Shown: piece by piece, positions 8,821-17,762 of the stretch
Layout of the letters: every line of letters starts with the position of its first letter
Position numbering within the stretch: the stretch's first letter is position 1
From: Serratia sp. Ag1
GTDB lineage: Bacteria; Pseudomonadota; Gammaproteobacteria; Enterobacterales; Enterobacteriaceae
Assembly: GCF_000743355.1 (NCBI RefSeq)
Contig: NZ_JQEI01000008.1
Span: 204,857-268,856, forward strand
Direction: 5' to 3'
DNA length: 64,000 bases
Notes under the pieces: model-generated
The model's database searches: none
Seen by the model: only the letters and a program-made list of their open reading frames with translations
Told to the model about the DNA's origin: nothing
Position numbers and translations under genes: made by a program

Positions 8821-9592
8821 TCACGGGCTGAGCCTGGTTGAAATAGGTACTGGGCGATACGCCAAGCACGCGGCGGAACATGGAGCTAAAGGCGCTAGGG
8901 CTGTCGTATCCCAGGTCCAGTGCCACTTCTAATACTGAACCGCCAGCGGCAAGGGCATTCAGGGCCGCAAGCAGGCGGGCTCGACGTACCCAATCACTGA
9001 AGCTCAGGCCGGTTTCACGCTGGAAACGGCGTGATAACGTCCGGCCACTGATATTAATCTGTTTAGCTGCGAACTCCAGTTCCCAATTTTGTGCCAGTGA
9101 TTGCTGAATGTGTCGGCATAATCTTAACAAGTTGCCATCCCGGGGTTCGGGCAGATTAAGCGGCAGAATCGGTAATAGGCGCAATTCGTCAAGGATCAGT
9201 TCCATAATCCGCTCTTCTCGCCCACCGGCACGATAGTCAGGGGCGATATCCATCGCGTTGACAATCAGTTCACGCAGCAATGGAGAGATCTGTACGACTT
9301 GGCAGAGAACGGGTAAATCAGCCCGTGCCAACGGATCAACGAACAACGTTCTCACTGCCACATTGCCGGTAAAACGCAAGTTATGTACCACGCGGGCGGG
9401 CAACCAAACGCCACGGCTTGGTGGCACTACCCAACTCCCCATACGGGTATTGACCTGTATGACGCCGCTGAGGCTGTGGATCAATTGTGCATAGTCATGC
9501 TGATGATCCGGCTCATAATCGCCATGCCTATAATCTTTGGCGAACGGTACAATAGATTGATTCCCTGAAAGAAAATCGAAGTGATGTTGCAT
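8792..9592 (-). CDS. AraC-family transcriptional regulator, cupin type
   Basis: A 266-residue protein with an N-terminal cupin-like half (HQHDYAQLIHSLSG near 30-43, WLPARVVHNL near 63-72) and a C-terminal AraC double helix-turn-helix (about 155-252; GRTLSRRFQRETGLSF and LGYDSPSAFSSMFRRV). The layout is that of the NimR/YeaM group, whose members usually control a neighbouring transporter or enzyme gene. It converges on the isopropylmalate synthase gene and shares 29 bases with it; the VOC gene at 9744 is divergent. A regulatory link to either neighbour is inference from position only. Start ATG at 9590-9592. Confidence 0.88.
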   Translation of the reverse strand: MQHHFDFLSGNQSIVPFAKDYRHGDYEPDHQHDYAQLIHSLSGVIQVNTRMGSWVVPPSRGVWLPARVVHNLRFTGNVAVRTLFVDPLARADLPVLCQVVQISPLLRELIVNAMDIAPDYRAGGREERIMELILDELRLLPILPLNLPEPRDGNLLRLCRHIQQSLAQNWELEFAAKQINISGRTLSRRFQRETGLSFSDWVRRARLLAALNALAAGGSVLEVALDLGYDSPSAFSSMFRRVLGVSPSTYFNQAQPVIISNSNQQR

Positions 9593-9743
9593 CGACTAGC
9601 CTGTATCCATCCATGAAGCGGTTATCGCAGCATGCCATGACTGGTGCGATAGCACCAGATTCTGGTCGTCGGAAAACGCATTAACTGAACTGCAGTATCA
9701 GGGCTATGGCGTTATGGTATTTAACACAGCGACAGGAGGCAAA

Positions 9744-10142
9744 ATGGATCTGACTAATGCCATATTGCGTATCGCCCGCCCAACCGACCGGTTGCATGAG
9801 ATCGCGCAGATGTACTGCCATGGTTTGGGGTTTAAACGACTTGGCGAGTTTGAATATCATCAGGGTTTTGATGGCATCATGCTCGGCCATCCGCAACATA
9901 CCTATCATCTGGAATTTACTCACCATCGTGGCGTGCGGGTAGGGCAAGCTCCCACGCAAGACAACCTACTGGTGTTCTATTTACCCGCGTTGGAGCAATG
10001 GCAGAGCATGTGTGCGCAGATGTTGGCTGCAGGGTTTAGGCGAGTACCCGCTTATAACCCCTATTGGGAGGTTAATGGGCAAACCTTCGAGGATTTGGAT
10101 GGTTATCGGGTGGTGCTACAGCAGGGAACCTGGCACATGTAA
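9744..10142 (+). CDS. VOC-fold (glyoxalase/bleomycin resistance-like) protein
   Basis: 132 residues from ATG 9744, chosen because AGGAGG lies at 9735-9739 five bases upstream. It forms one paired beta-alpha-beta-beta-beta module: YCHGLGFKRLGEF, then GIMLGHPQHTYHLEFTHH, then a second half ending in DLDGYRVVLQQGTW. The HLEF motif and the closing D-G-x-R strand are typical of Bacillus YycE-like VOC proteins. The substrate is unknown; family members include dioxygenases, isomerases and binding proteins. It is divergent from the AraC-type gene and may be its target. Confidence 0.8.
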   Translation: MDLTNAILRIARPTDRLHEIAQMYCHGLGFKRLGEFEYHQGFDGIMLGHPQHTYHLEFTHHRGVRVGQAPTQDNLLVFYLPALEQWQSMCAQMLAAGFRRVPAYNPYWEVNGQTFEDLDGYRVVLQQGTWHM

Positions 10143-10183
10143 AAGCCAGCGGCGAGCGCTGGCTATAGAGAGAAACCAAGGAG

Positions 10184-11722
10184 TTATGAAGCTTCTGCTT
10201 TCCCTTGGGTGTTTTCCAACATACGACGAATCGGTACGATCAGCAAAATCAGCACCGCAGCGCAAATCACTAGAGCGATAGAGCAACGAGCGAACAGGGT
10301 TGGCAGCAACTCCAGTTTATCTGCTTTCACGTGGCCGCCGATCAGGCCAGCCGCCAGATTACCCAAGGCGCTGGCGCAGAACCACAGACCCATCATTTGG
10401 CCGCGCATTCTGTCCGGTGCCAATAGCGTCATAGTGGCCAAGCCAATCGGGCTCAGGCACAGTTCCCCCAGCGTCAGCATCAGAATACTGCCCACCAGCC
10501 ACAGAGGTGATACCCCAGCGCCACCATTGTTTAGCACGTTTTCGGATGCCAGCATCATCACGCCAAAACCTGCTGCCGCAAATAGAATGCCGAACACGAA
10601 CTTGGTGATGCTGCTGAAACGCACTTTATTGCGTGCCAAAGCCGGCCACATCCAGCTAAAAATCGGTGCCAGCAGGATAATAAACAGAGCGTTGACTGAC
10701 TGGAACCACACCGCCGGGATCTCAAAATCACCTATCATACGGTTGGTATAGTCGTTAGCGAACAGGTTGAAGGAGGTGGGTTTCTGTTCGAAGGCAGACC
10801 AGAAGAACGCTGCAGAGATCAGCAGGATAAAGCATACCAGCAGACGCGCTCGTTCTTTGCGGCTCAGGCCAGCGAAGAAGAACAGATAGATAAAGTACAG
10901 CGTAACCGAAGCGGCGATCACATAAACCAGCATGCTGGCAACGGCGACCGGGTTGATAACGATGATACCTTGAGAGATCAGACCAATAATGACCGCGACA
11001 CCGACAGCCAGTGCTGTGAGCCAGGCGCCTACGCCATTCTTCTTGCTGATCGGGCTGTTCCAGGTGGAGTCGAGGCCGACTTCACTGTCGTAGCGCTTCA
11101 TTGATGGCACGGCAAAGATGCGGAAGATGAGTAATGCGACCAGCATCCCGATTCCGCCGATACCAAAACCCCAGTGCCAACCGTGCGAGCGAACCAACCA
11201 GCCGGAGATCAATGGGGCGAGGAAGGAGCCCATATTGATGCCCATGTAAAATAGCGAGAAGCCACCGTCACGGCGTGCATCGCCTTGCTTGTACAGTGTA
11301 CCAACCATCACTGAAATACAGGTTTTGAACAGGCCGGTACCCAGTACGATGAACATCAGGCCGATAAAGAACAAGGCGGTACCCATGAACGCCGACAGGG
11401 CGATAGACAGGTGGCCAAGAGCAATCAGGATCGAACCATACCAGACAGCTTTCTGCTGCCCTAGCCAGTTATCTGCCAGCCAACCACCAGGCAAGGCGGC
11501 CAAGTACATACAACCAGCAAAGATACCGACGATCGCCGAAGCATTTTCACGCGCCAGACCCAGACCACCATCATAAACGGCAGCGGCCATAAACAGGATC
11601 AGTAATGGGCGGATACCATAGAACGAAAATCGCTCCCACATCTCGGTAAAGAATAACGAACCGAGCGGATAGGGATGACCGAAGAAGGTTCTGTTTTCTT
11701 TTGGTGTAACAGAGGATTGCAT
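10184..11722 (-). CDS. POT/PTR-family proton-coupled oligopeptide transporter
   Basis: 512 residues with about 12-14 membrane helices. The POT signature E-x-x-E-R-F is present near the N-terminus (TEMWERFSFYG, about 27-37), as is the second family motif (FSLFYMGINMGSFLAPLISG, about 155-174). These proteins import di- and tripeptides with protons. Sequence character differs from DtpA/B/C/D of E. coli, lying nearer the wider bacterial PepT group, so I give no dtp symbol. Single gene; start ATG at 11720-11722, and its promoter must lie in the gap to its right. Confidence 0.88.
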   Translation of the reverse strand: MQSSVTPKENRTFFGHPYPLGSLFFTEMWERFSFYGIRPLLILFMAAAVYDGGLGLARENASAIVGIFAGCMYLAALPGGWLADNWLGQQKAVWYGSILIALGHLSIALSAFMGTALFFIGLMFIVLGTGLFKTCISVMVGTLYKQGDARRDGGFSLFYMGINMGSFLAPLISGWLVRSHGWHWGFGIGGIGMLVALLIFRIFAVPSMKRYDSEVGLDSTWNSPISKKNGVGAWLTALAVGVAVIIGLISQGIIVINPVAVASMLVYVIAASVTLYFIYLFFFAGLSRKERARLLVCFILLISAAFFWSAFEQKPTSFNLFANDYTNRMIGDFEIPAVWFQSVNALFIILLAPIFSWMWPALARNKVRFSSITKFVFGILFAAAGFGVMMLASENVLNNGGAGVSPLWLVGSILMLTLGELCLSPIGLATMTLLAPDRMRGQMMGLWFCASALGNLAAGLIGGHVKADKLELLPTLFARCSIALVICAAVLILLIVPIRRMLENTQGKAEAS

Positions 11723-12192
11723 AAAATCTTCCCGATAAAGTGTGCTGCAATCATGCAGCTTTACTGTGGTATGTGTGTTTAAGTAAGGCTACTCGGCAAA
11801 ATCTCAAAACAACGCGTGTTTAAGGCCTGCTTGCCCTTGCTTCACCAGGTCAGAGCTTAACCTTGGCGTGATATTATTGAGCCATCTGAGGACGGGGCAG
11901 TGATTTTGTCGAGTACCTCTCCCCATTTTTTATATGAAAAGTCGATAAACGTCTACTTTCTTGGCTTTTATTTTGCCTAAAACAGCGTTTAACTTGATAA
12001 ATGGTTTATTTCTCTGCATATGTTTACAACTCTCTTTAAAATTAAGCACTAATGCAAGACTATTCCGAATCCCGTCTTTGCTGAAACAACACGTCTCTGC
12101 CTGAGAAACTAGAGTAAATAGAGGGTAGTCGAGAGAAATGGGGTGAAGTGGATATAAGTGAGGCTTTGTTTTCTGGCCTGTGTCGTGGAATG
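11723..12192. other. Intergenic tract upstream of the peptide transporter gene
   Basis: About 470 bases. The left end carries the leader and promoter of the transporter gene. A 98-codon minus frame at 11930-12226 has no Shine-Dalgarno and low-complexity composition and runs through the hairpin at 12193; I do not accept it. I see nothing else. Confidence 0.5.
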
Positions 12193-12220
12193 CTCCCGCG
12201 CATGACTGACGCGGGAGTTT
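12193..12220 (-). terminator. Hairpin terminator downstream of the YciI-like gene
   Basis: Perfect 8-bp GC-rich stem (12193-12200 with 12210-12217), loop of nine, seven bases after the stop of the minus-strand YciI-like gene. On the plus strand it is followed by TTT, on the minus strand by only a short T-poor stretch. Confidence 0.6.
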
Positions 12221-12226
12221 TAGCAT

Positions 12227-12511
12227 TTATACGCCCACTAAGGTTTCAAACCCGTTGGATGCCAAGGTGAGGGCGACGTCGGTGATTGTATAATGGGCCA
12301 CTGCAGTGAAGGGATCCTGAGCCAGGATGGCATCCAACCGTGCCCGTTCAATGTCTTTCACCAGGATCACTCCGCCGGTACGCGGATTCTTACGCCCAGA
12401 AGCGATGAAAGTACCCTCCTGATAATGTTGTTTTAACCAGGCGACATGCCCCTCAAGATGGCTATCGACCTCTTCAATTGGACGATGATAAGTCAGGTTA
12501 ACGATGTACAT
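12227..12511 (-). CDS. YciI-like protein
   Basis: 94 residues from ATG at 12509-12511, chosen for the AAGGAG just upstream on the minus strand; an upstream in-frame ATG at 12574 lacks one. The protein is a ferredoxin-like alpha/beta domain of the YciI family (MYIVNLTYHRP; HVAWLKQHYQEGTFIASGRK; GGVILVKD). Family members have a conserved His-Asp pair and resemble muconolactone isomerase, but no reaction is established. E. coli YciI is 98 residues and sits elsewhere. It lies just downstream of lpxL in the same orientation, 90 bases away. Confidence 0.85.
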   Translation of the reverse strand: MYIVNLTYHRPIEEVDSHLEGHVAWLKQHYQEGTFIASGRKNPRTGGVILVKDIERARLDAILAQDPFTAVAHYTITDVALTLASNGFETLVGV

Positions 12512-12600
12512 GAAAACTCCTTTGCCCCATAAGAAAACCATAACATCACATCGTTTGGCCCGTACATCAAGCAAGATAGCGCTGATAGAAAGGGATGGTG

Positions 12601-13521
12601 CTAATAAAGCGCAGCTTCACCTTCTGGCCGGGTTTTGAATCGGCGATGCAGCCACATGTATTGATCCGGGGCCAGTAGGATCTCCTTTTCCAGCACTTTG
12701 TTCATGAAAGTGGCAGCGGCAAGTTCGCTATCTAACGGGAAGTCTTCCACTGCGGGTTGAATGATCAGTTCATATCCCTTTCCTCCCGGCAGGCGGCGTG
12801 GAGTAAAAGGGATAATGGCTGGTTTGCCCATCCGTACCAGAACATAACTGCCGCTGGTGGTGGCGGCTTTTTCTACCGCAAACAGAGGAGCAAATACGCT
12901 ACTGCGAGGGCCGTAATCGTGATCGGGCGCATACCAGATGATTTCACCCTGCTTCAAAGCACGGATCATCCCTTTAACGTCTTTGCGATCCAGCATTGAT
13001 TTATTGGAACGCATTCGCCCACGGGTTTGCAGCCAATCCATCAATTGATTGTCGTGTGGGCGATAGACTCCGATTCCTGGGTTATGGATGCCGAAAATCC
13101 GTGCACCCAACTCCAACGTCAGGAAATGTAACCCGATCAGCAATACCCCTTGCTGGTTGTGGCGTGCCTGTTCAATATGCTGCAAACCGCTAACGGTAAA
13201 CCAGCGTTCAATACGCCAGTTTGGCCAGAACCAGGCCATAGCTGTTTCGAATACGCCCATGCCCACTGACTCAAAGTTTTTGACGAGTAATGTATCCCGC
13301 TCGGTTGTTGGCATGTCAGGGAAGCACAGTTCAAGGTTGCGCCGTGCGATAGCGACCCGGCGTTTAAGAAAATGCATGGAGAGCCGCCCCAATCGGGTTC
13401 CCAAATAGTAGATGACCGGGTACGGGAGCAGGGTCAGCAAGTACAGTAGGCCAATACCAAACCAGGTGGGCCAGTAGCGGGGATGCAGTAACGATCGATT
13501 AAAAGAAGGAACTTGAGTCAT
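12601..13521 (-). CDS. lpxL: Kdo2-lipid IVA lauroyltransferase LpxL
   Basis: 306 residues as in E. coli. It transfers laurate from acyl-ACP to Kdo2-lipid IVA in lipid A synthesis at the inner face of the cytoplasmic membrane. One membrane anchor lies at about 18-40. The H-x(4)-D/E catalytic motif reads HFLTLE near 131, and the acyl-carrier face includes [17 protein letters not shown] and [15 protein letters not shown] (about 150-212). LpxP and LpxL are close relatives, but the lpxL-yceA(trhO) divergent neighbourhood is the E. coli one, which supports LpxL. Start ATG at 13519-13521. Confidence 0.92.
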   Translation of the reverse strand: MTQVPSFNRSLLHPRYWPTWFGIGLLYLLTLLPYPVIYYLGTRLGRLSMHFLKRRVAIARRNLELCFPDMPTTERDTLLVKNFESVGMGVFETAMAWFWPNWRIERWFTVSGLQHIEQARHNQQGVLLIGLHFLTLELGARIFGIHNPGIGVYRPHDNQLMDWLQTRGRMRSNKSMLDRKDVKGMIRALKQGEIIWYAPDHDYGPRSSVFAPLFAVEKAATTSGSYVLVRMGKPAIIPFTPRRLPGGKGYELIIQPAVEDFPLDSELAAATFMNKVLEKEILLAPDQYMWLHRRFKTRPEGEAALY

Positions 13522-13878
13522 GTGTTCTCAGCTTAGAAGCAGTCATTTAACAGTAAGACAGGTAAATTACGATAAGGATTTTCCTGCCGCTTATTACTGA
13601 ACATTGTGACATTTTTCTATAGCAACAGGAAAACTCACCGCATTAAAACACCATTTTTTGCTGTAATTCAGACTGTAACGGCATTTTTTAAGCCAATTCA
13701 GGGCAGAAAAACATCAGGTTGAATAACAGAGTGGTGCAGGGTGTCAGGTTTTGCGTGCTTGGGGGCATTGGGTTAATGCTGTGTTGCCGAAAGTTTTCGG
13801 GTATCATGCACGCCGCACGCGGGTTTGTGGCCCGTGTGCCCTCGATCAGTTACCCCTCGAAAGACAGGAAAGTACACC
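13522..13878. promoter_or_regulatory. Divergent promoter region lpxL / trhO
   Basis: About 360 bases between the divergent starts of lpxL and trhO, with no supported reading frame. It must contain both promoters; the right part has a TATCAT element at 13802-13807 but no well-spaced -35 hexamer. Nothing else is seen. Confidence 0.45.
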
Positions 13879-14931
13879 ATGCCAGTGTTACATAACCGAA
13901 TTTCTAACGAGGAACTGAAGGCGCGTATGTTGGCTGAAACCGAACCACGCACGACAGTTTCTTTTTATAAATATTTTACTCTTGATGACCCTAAGGCGTT
14001 TCGCGACAGCCTGTATATTCAGTTTGATAAGCTGAAAGTTTTTGGCCGTATTTATGTGGCCAAAGAGGGCATTAATGCGCAGATCAGCGTGCCACAAAGC
14101 CATTTTGACGCTTTCAAGGCCACTTTATTTGCCTCCCATCCCGCGCTGGATCAAGTGCGCCTTAATATTGCCCTGGAGGATGACGGTAAATCTTTCTGGG
14201 TGCTGCGGCTAAAAGTGCGTGAGCGCATTGTGGCTGACGGTATTGACGACGCCACTTTCGATCCGTCGAATGTGGGGGCGTATTTGCAGGCCGAACGTGT
14301 CAACCAGATGATCGACGATCCGAACACGGTGTTTGTGGATATGCGCAACCATTATGAGTACGAGGTTGGGCATTTTGCAGGAGCGATCGAAGTGCCTTCT
14401 GACACTTTCCGTGAGCAGTTGCCAATGGCGGTAGCAATGCTGCAGGAGCAGAAAGACAAGAATATCGTCATGTACTGTACTGGTGGGATCCGCTGTGAAA
14501 AGGCCAGTGCCTATATGCTGCATAACGGATTTAAAAACGTTTATCACGTAGAAGGCGGGATTATTGAATATGCGCGTAAGGCCAAAGAGCAGGGGTTGCC
14601 GCTGAAATTCATCGGCAAGAACTTTGTGTTTGATGAGCGTATGGGGGAGCGTATTTCTGATGATGTGATAGCCCATTGCCATCAGTGTGGTGAACCTTGT
14701 GATACTCACACCAATTGTCTGAATGACGGTTGTCATCTGTTATTTATTCAATGCTCAAGTTGCGCAGCGAAGTTTGAAGGTTGTTGCAGTGAGAGTTGCC
14801 GCGAGGAGTTGCAGTTGCCGCGTGAAGAGCAACGTGCGCGCCGTGCTGGCCGTGAAAATGGCGTCAAAATATTCAATAAATCAAAAGGATTGTTGCAGAC
14901 AGCGCTGCACATACCGGAACCCAAAAAATAG
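13879..14931 (+). CDS. trhO: tRNA uridine(34) hydroxylase TrhO (YceA)
   Basis: 350 residues from ATG 13879, preceded by CAGGA. TrhO is a rhodanese-family enzyme that makes 5-hydroxyuridine at tRNA position 34, using O2, ahead of cmo5U formation. An N-terminal acylphosphatase-like domain (about 20-115; [11 protein letters not shown]) is followed by the rhodanese domain with active-site loop [11 protein letters not shown] near residue 200, and a C-terminal cysteine-rich zinc-like segment ([27 protein letters not shown]). Conserved neighbour of lpxL. Confidence 0.94.
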   Translation: MPVLHNRISNEELKARMLAETEPRTTVSFYKYFTLDDPKAFRDSLYIQFDKLKVFGRIYVAKEGINAQISVPQSHFDAFKATLFASHPALDQVRLNIALEDDGKSFWVLRLKVRERIVADGIDDATFDPSNVGAYLQAERVNQMIDDPNTVFVDMRNHYEYEVGHFAGAIEVPSDTFREQLPMAVAMLQEQKDKNIVMYCTGGIRCEKASAYMLHNGFKNVYHVEGGIIEYARKAKEQGLPLKFIGKNFVFDERMGERISDDVIAHCHQCGEPCDTHTNCLNDGCHLLFIQCSSCAAKFEGCCSESCREELQLPREEQRARRAGRENGVKIFNKSKGLLQTALHIPEPKK

Positions 14932-14955
14932 GGCCCAGTAAACTGAGCCCCTCTT

Positions 14956-14982
14956 GCAAAGGCGCCAAATAAGCGCCTTTGC
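14956..14982. terminator. Bidirectional hairpin between trhO and yceI
   Basis: Perfect 10-bp stem GCAAAGGCGC/GCGCCTTTGC with a seven-base loop, between the convergent trhO and yceI stops. It has no long T run, but its position suits a shared terminator. Confidence 0.6.
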
Positions 14983-14985
14983 GTC

Positions 14986-15564
14986 TTACTTCTCGCGCAC
15001 ACCTTCCACAGAGATAATCAGCTCAACCTCTTGAGAGGCCGGGCCAAGATCGGTAGTGATGCCAAAGTCTTTCAGCTTGATCTTGCCATTGGCTTCGAAG
15101 CCAGCGCGGTAACCACCCCATGGATCGTTACCTTGGCCAATCAGATGCGCAGCCAGGGTGACCGGTTTGGTGACGCCGTTCAACGTCAGGTTGCCAACGA
15201 TAGCGTAGCCTTCACCGTCTTTTTTCACTTCAGTTGATTCGAACGTTGCTTGTTTGTGCTTCTCTACGTTCAGGAATTCAGCGCTGCGCAGGTGTTTGTC
15301 ACGTTCAGCGTGGTTGGTGTCCACGCTGGCGGTGTTGATGGTGACGTTAACTTTATCTTTAGCAGGATCTTTTTCATCAAAGGTGAAAGCACCGTCAAAA
15401 TCCTTGAAAGAACCATATAACCAGCTGTAGCCCAAATGCTGAATGCGAAACTCGATAAAGGCATGCTGCCCTTGTTTGTCGATCTTGAAGTTGGCAGCCA
15501 ACGCTGAACCTGCGCTCAACAACAGGGCACCTGCGGTGAGGCCTAATACGGTCTTCTTCAACAT
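14986..15564 (-). CDS. yceI: YceI-family periplasmic lipid-binding-like protein
   Basis: 192 residues (E. coli YceI 191). A clear signal peptide ([20 protein letters not shown], cut after ALA at about 27) is followed by a lipocalin-like beta barrel that in relatives binds isoprenoids such as polyprenyl phosphate. Marker segments are [32 protein letters not shown] and [15 protein letters not shown] start at 15562-15564 because GGAGA precedes it at a good distance, rather than at the upstream ATG 15576. It is 24 bases downstream of yceJ and probably cotranscribed. In E. coli it is induced by high pH and osmolarity. Confidence 0.94.
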   Translation of the reverse strand: MLKKTVLGLTAGALLLSAGSALAANFKIDKQGQHAFIEFRIQHLGYSWLYGSFKDFDGAFTFDEKDPAKDKVNVTINTASVDTNHAERDKHLRSAEFLNVEKHKQATFESTEVKKDGEGYAIVGNLTLNGVTKPVTLAAHLIGQGNDPWGGYRAGFEANGKIKLKDFGITTDLGPASQEVELIISVEGVREK

Positions 15565-15588
15565 AGCAATCTCCATAATTCCATGAGG

Positions 15589-16143
15589 TTAATCGGCGCT
15601 GCGACCCAGCATCCGTTTCAAAGTAACATCACCATCGATAAAGTGATGTTTAAGCGCGGCCAGGGCATGTAGTGCGGAAAGCACGACAACAACCCAGGCC
15701 AAGTAAAGGTGAATCGTCCCGGCGGTATCCGCTTGCTGAGGAATACGGGTCACAGTGGCAGGGACATCAAACCAGCCGAAAACGCTGATCGCCTGACCAT
15801 CGGCGGTAGAAATCAAATAACCGCTGATCAGGATGGCAAACAGCACGGTATACAAGGCGATGTGGGCAAGCACTGCGCTTGCGCGCGTGAACAGACTATA
15901 GCTGGCCAGCGGTTTGGGTGGCGGGGAAACAAAGCGCCAAACAACCCGTACCAGCATGACGATAAACAGCAGAACACCGATGCCTTTGTGGAGCTCTGGT
16001 GCTGGGTGATACCAGGCGTCGTAATAGCCCAGAGTGACCATCCACAGGCCGAGCGCAAACATCCCGTACACTGTCAGTGCCACTAACCAGTGAATCAGAA
16101 CAGAAACGTGACCAAAGCGGTCAGCAGTATTTTTCCAGAGCAT
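15589..16143 (-). CDS. yceJ: Cytochrome b561 family protein YceJ
   Basis: 184 residues, four membrane helices. Histidines suited to bind two b hemes are H16 (VLIHWL), H51 (ELHKGIG) and the last-helix pair within LSALHALAALKHHF. The family shuttles electrons between the quinone pool and periplasmic partners; the physiological partner of YceJ is unknown. It forms a two-gene unit with yceI, as in E. coli, with the promoter in the AT-rich region to its right. Start ATG at 16141-16143. Confidence 0.92.
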   Translation of the reverse strand: MLWKNTADRFGHVSVLIHWLVALTVYGMFALGLWMVTLGYYDAWYHPAPELHKGIGVLLFIVMLVRVVWRFVSPPPKPLASYSLFTRASAVLAHIALYTVLFAILISGYLISTADGQAISVFGWFDVPATVTRIPQQADTAGTIHLYLAWVVVVLSALHALAALKHHFIDGDVTLKRMLGRSAD

Positions 16144-16523
16144 TATGCTTCCTTACGTGACTCATTTTCTGGCTGCAATAATTAAACGTTAAAAAATATA
16201 AAATCAATAATAAATTTAACTATGTTACTTCTTTAAATTATTAGTCAGTGAATTTGTGTGAGTTTGCGACAACTCAATCAAATGAATCGTTGAAGTGAGT
16301 ATTTTTTTATAAATTTAAAAATTCTATTACTGATTGAATTTGCTTAATTTTAATTATTATTGTCAGGTTTTGTCATGTTGCGTAAATATTAATTGGCGTG
16401 ATGGAAAATAATACGCTTTTCCGTGGGTGATTATTTTTCAGGCGATAAAGGCTCAGCGCTTATCTTATTTTACTCGATAATGACCAGGAATTTGCCTGCG
16501 CCAGCCTAGAAGAATTTGCTAAC
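16144..16523. promoter_or_regulatory. AT-rich divergent region yceJ / tqsA
   Basis: A strikingly AT-rich stretch (notably 16180-16400) with no reading frame. It must contain the yceJ-yceI promoter on the minus strand and probably that of tqsA. Such composition is typical of H-NS-bound upstream regions, but that is inference. Confidence 0.4.
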
Positions 16524-16586
16524 ATATATCCAATGGATTTCAAACTTCGGGCGGTCAACCCCCTGCAGTTTGAAAGACTGAGGGGG
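16524..16586. repeat. Inverted repeat / shortened ERIC-like element upstream of tqsA
   Basis: TTTCAAACT (16538-16546) and AGTTTGAAA (16567-16575) form a perfect 9-bp inverted repeat with a 20-base spacer. The left flank TATATCCAATGGATTTCAA resembles the outer end of ERIC variants in Serratia and Yersinia. It may be an internally deleted element or an operator for tqsA. Confidence 0.35.
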
Positions 16587-16633
16587 AGTTGCTATCCGCG
16601 GTTTGCGCGGCCTGTTTCACGCAAGGAAATCTC

Positions 16634-17692
16634 ATGGGCAGTATTGAATTTAATGACCGCAAACTTCGCCTGATCATCATGCTGGCGATGCTGGTGGTTA
16701 TTCTGGCCGGAATAAAAGCGGCGGCGGATATTGTGGTGCCTTTTCTGCTGGCGGTGTTCCTCGCCATCGTGCTCAATCCGTTAGTGGTATTGCTGGAGCG
16801 TTGTCGAGTGCCCAGAGGGCTGAGCGTGATGCTGCTGGTAATGACTGCTGTCGTCTTGTTAATGATGTTTGTCAGCATGTTAGCGTCTTCTTTGAATGAG
16901 TTCGCTCGCTCCCTGCCGCAGTATCGCGGTACGATGCTGGAAAAAATAGCCGAACTGCAATATTACGCCCAGCGTTTCAATATGGACATCACGTTCTCTG
17001 TTGATGCGGTGGTCAAGTTGGTCGACCCTGGTGCAACGATGAATCTGGTCACCCGTTTGTTGGGCCATCTTTCTGGAGCCATGACCAGCATTTTCCTATT
17101 GCTGATGACGGTTGTCTTCATGCTGTTTGAAGTGCAGATACTGCCGTACAAACTGCGGCAGGCGCTGAACAAACCTAACGAAGGTATGGCTGCGATCCAA
17201 CGCGCTTTGCAAGGAGTAACACACTACCTGGTGATCAAAACGGTGATCAGTTTGGGGACGGGGCTTATTGTCTGGGGATTCCTGACCTGGGTCGGCGTTC
17301 GTTTTGCTTTCATCTGGGGCATGATGGCGTTCATGTTTAATTTTGTCCCTAATATTGGATCGGTTATTGCCGCGATACCGCCGCTGATTCAAGCGTTGCT
17401 GTTTAACGGTTTTGGCGATGCGATGGTGGTGGCCGGGGGATATATTGTGATCAATCTTGTCATCGGCAACATACTGGAACCACGCATTATGGGGCGTGGA
17501 TTGGGGCTCTCGACGTTGGTGGTGTTCCTCTCGTTAATATTCTGGGGATGGCTGATGGGGCCCGTGGGGATGCTGCTATCGGTACCTTTGACCATCATTG
17601 CTCGCATTACGCTGGAAACAATGGATGGCGGGCAAAAATGGGCGGTGATTCTGGGGGATGGGCGGTTAGTTAAAGAGGATGCTCAGGAGTAG
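16634..17692 (+). CDS. tqsA: AI-2E family transporter TqsA (YdgG)
   Basis: 352 residues from ATG 16634, chosen over 16589 because AAGGAA precedes it and E. coli TqsA (344) starts at the corresponding residue. The protein has about eight membrane helices in two groups. The conserved block FNFVPNIGSVIAAIPP near 243-258 and IGNILEPRIMGRGLGLSTLV near 285-305 are strongly TqsA-like. In E. coli it exports or controls transport of autoinducer-2 and affects biofilm. It stands alone between yceJ (divergent) and solA (convergent), an insertion relative to the E. coli order. Confidence 0.9.
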   Translation: MGSIEFNDRKLRLIIMLAMLVVILAGIKAAADIVVPFLLAVFLAIVLNPLVVLLERCRVPRGLSVMLLVMTAVVLLMMFVSMLASSLNEFARSLPQYRGTMLEKIAELQYYAQRFNMDITFSVDAVVKLVDPGATMNLVTRLLGHLSGAMTSIFLLLMTVVFMLFEVQILPYKLRQALNKPNEGMAAIQRALQGVTHYLVIKTVISLGTGLIVWGFLTWVGVRFAFIWGMMAFMFNFVPNIGSVIAAIPPLIQALLFNGFGDAMVVAGGYIVINLVIGNILEPRIMGRGLGLSTLVVFLSLIFWGWLMGPVGMLLSVPLTIIARITLETMDGGQKWAVILGDGRLVKEDAQE

Positions 17693-17716
17693 CACGTTTA
17701 TTCACTCAATGGCCAC

Positions 17717-17742
17717 TTTCCGCCTGACATGACAGGCGGAAA
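17717..17742. terminator. Bidirectional hairpin between tqsA and solA
   Basis: Perfect 10-bp stem TTTCCGCCTG/CAGGCGGAAA with a six-base loop, midway between the convergent tqsA and solA genes. Confidence 0.7.
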
Positions 17743-17762
17743 ATTGCTTTCATAACAGGGAG

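Noticed and set aside
11930..12226. 98-codon minus frame upstream of the peptide transporter
   Set aside because: No ribosome site, runs through a terminator-like hairpin, composition not protein-like.
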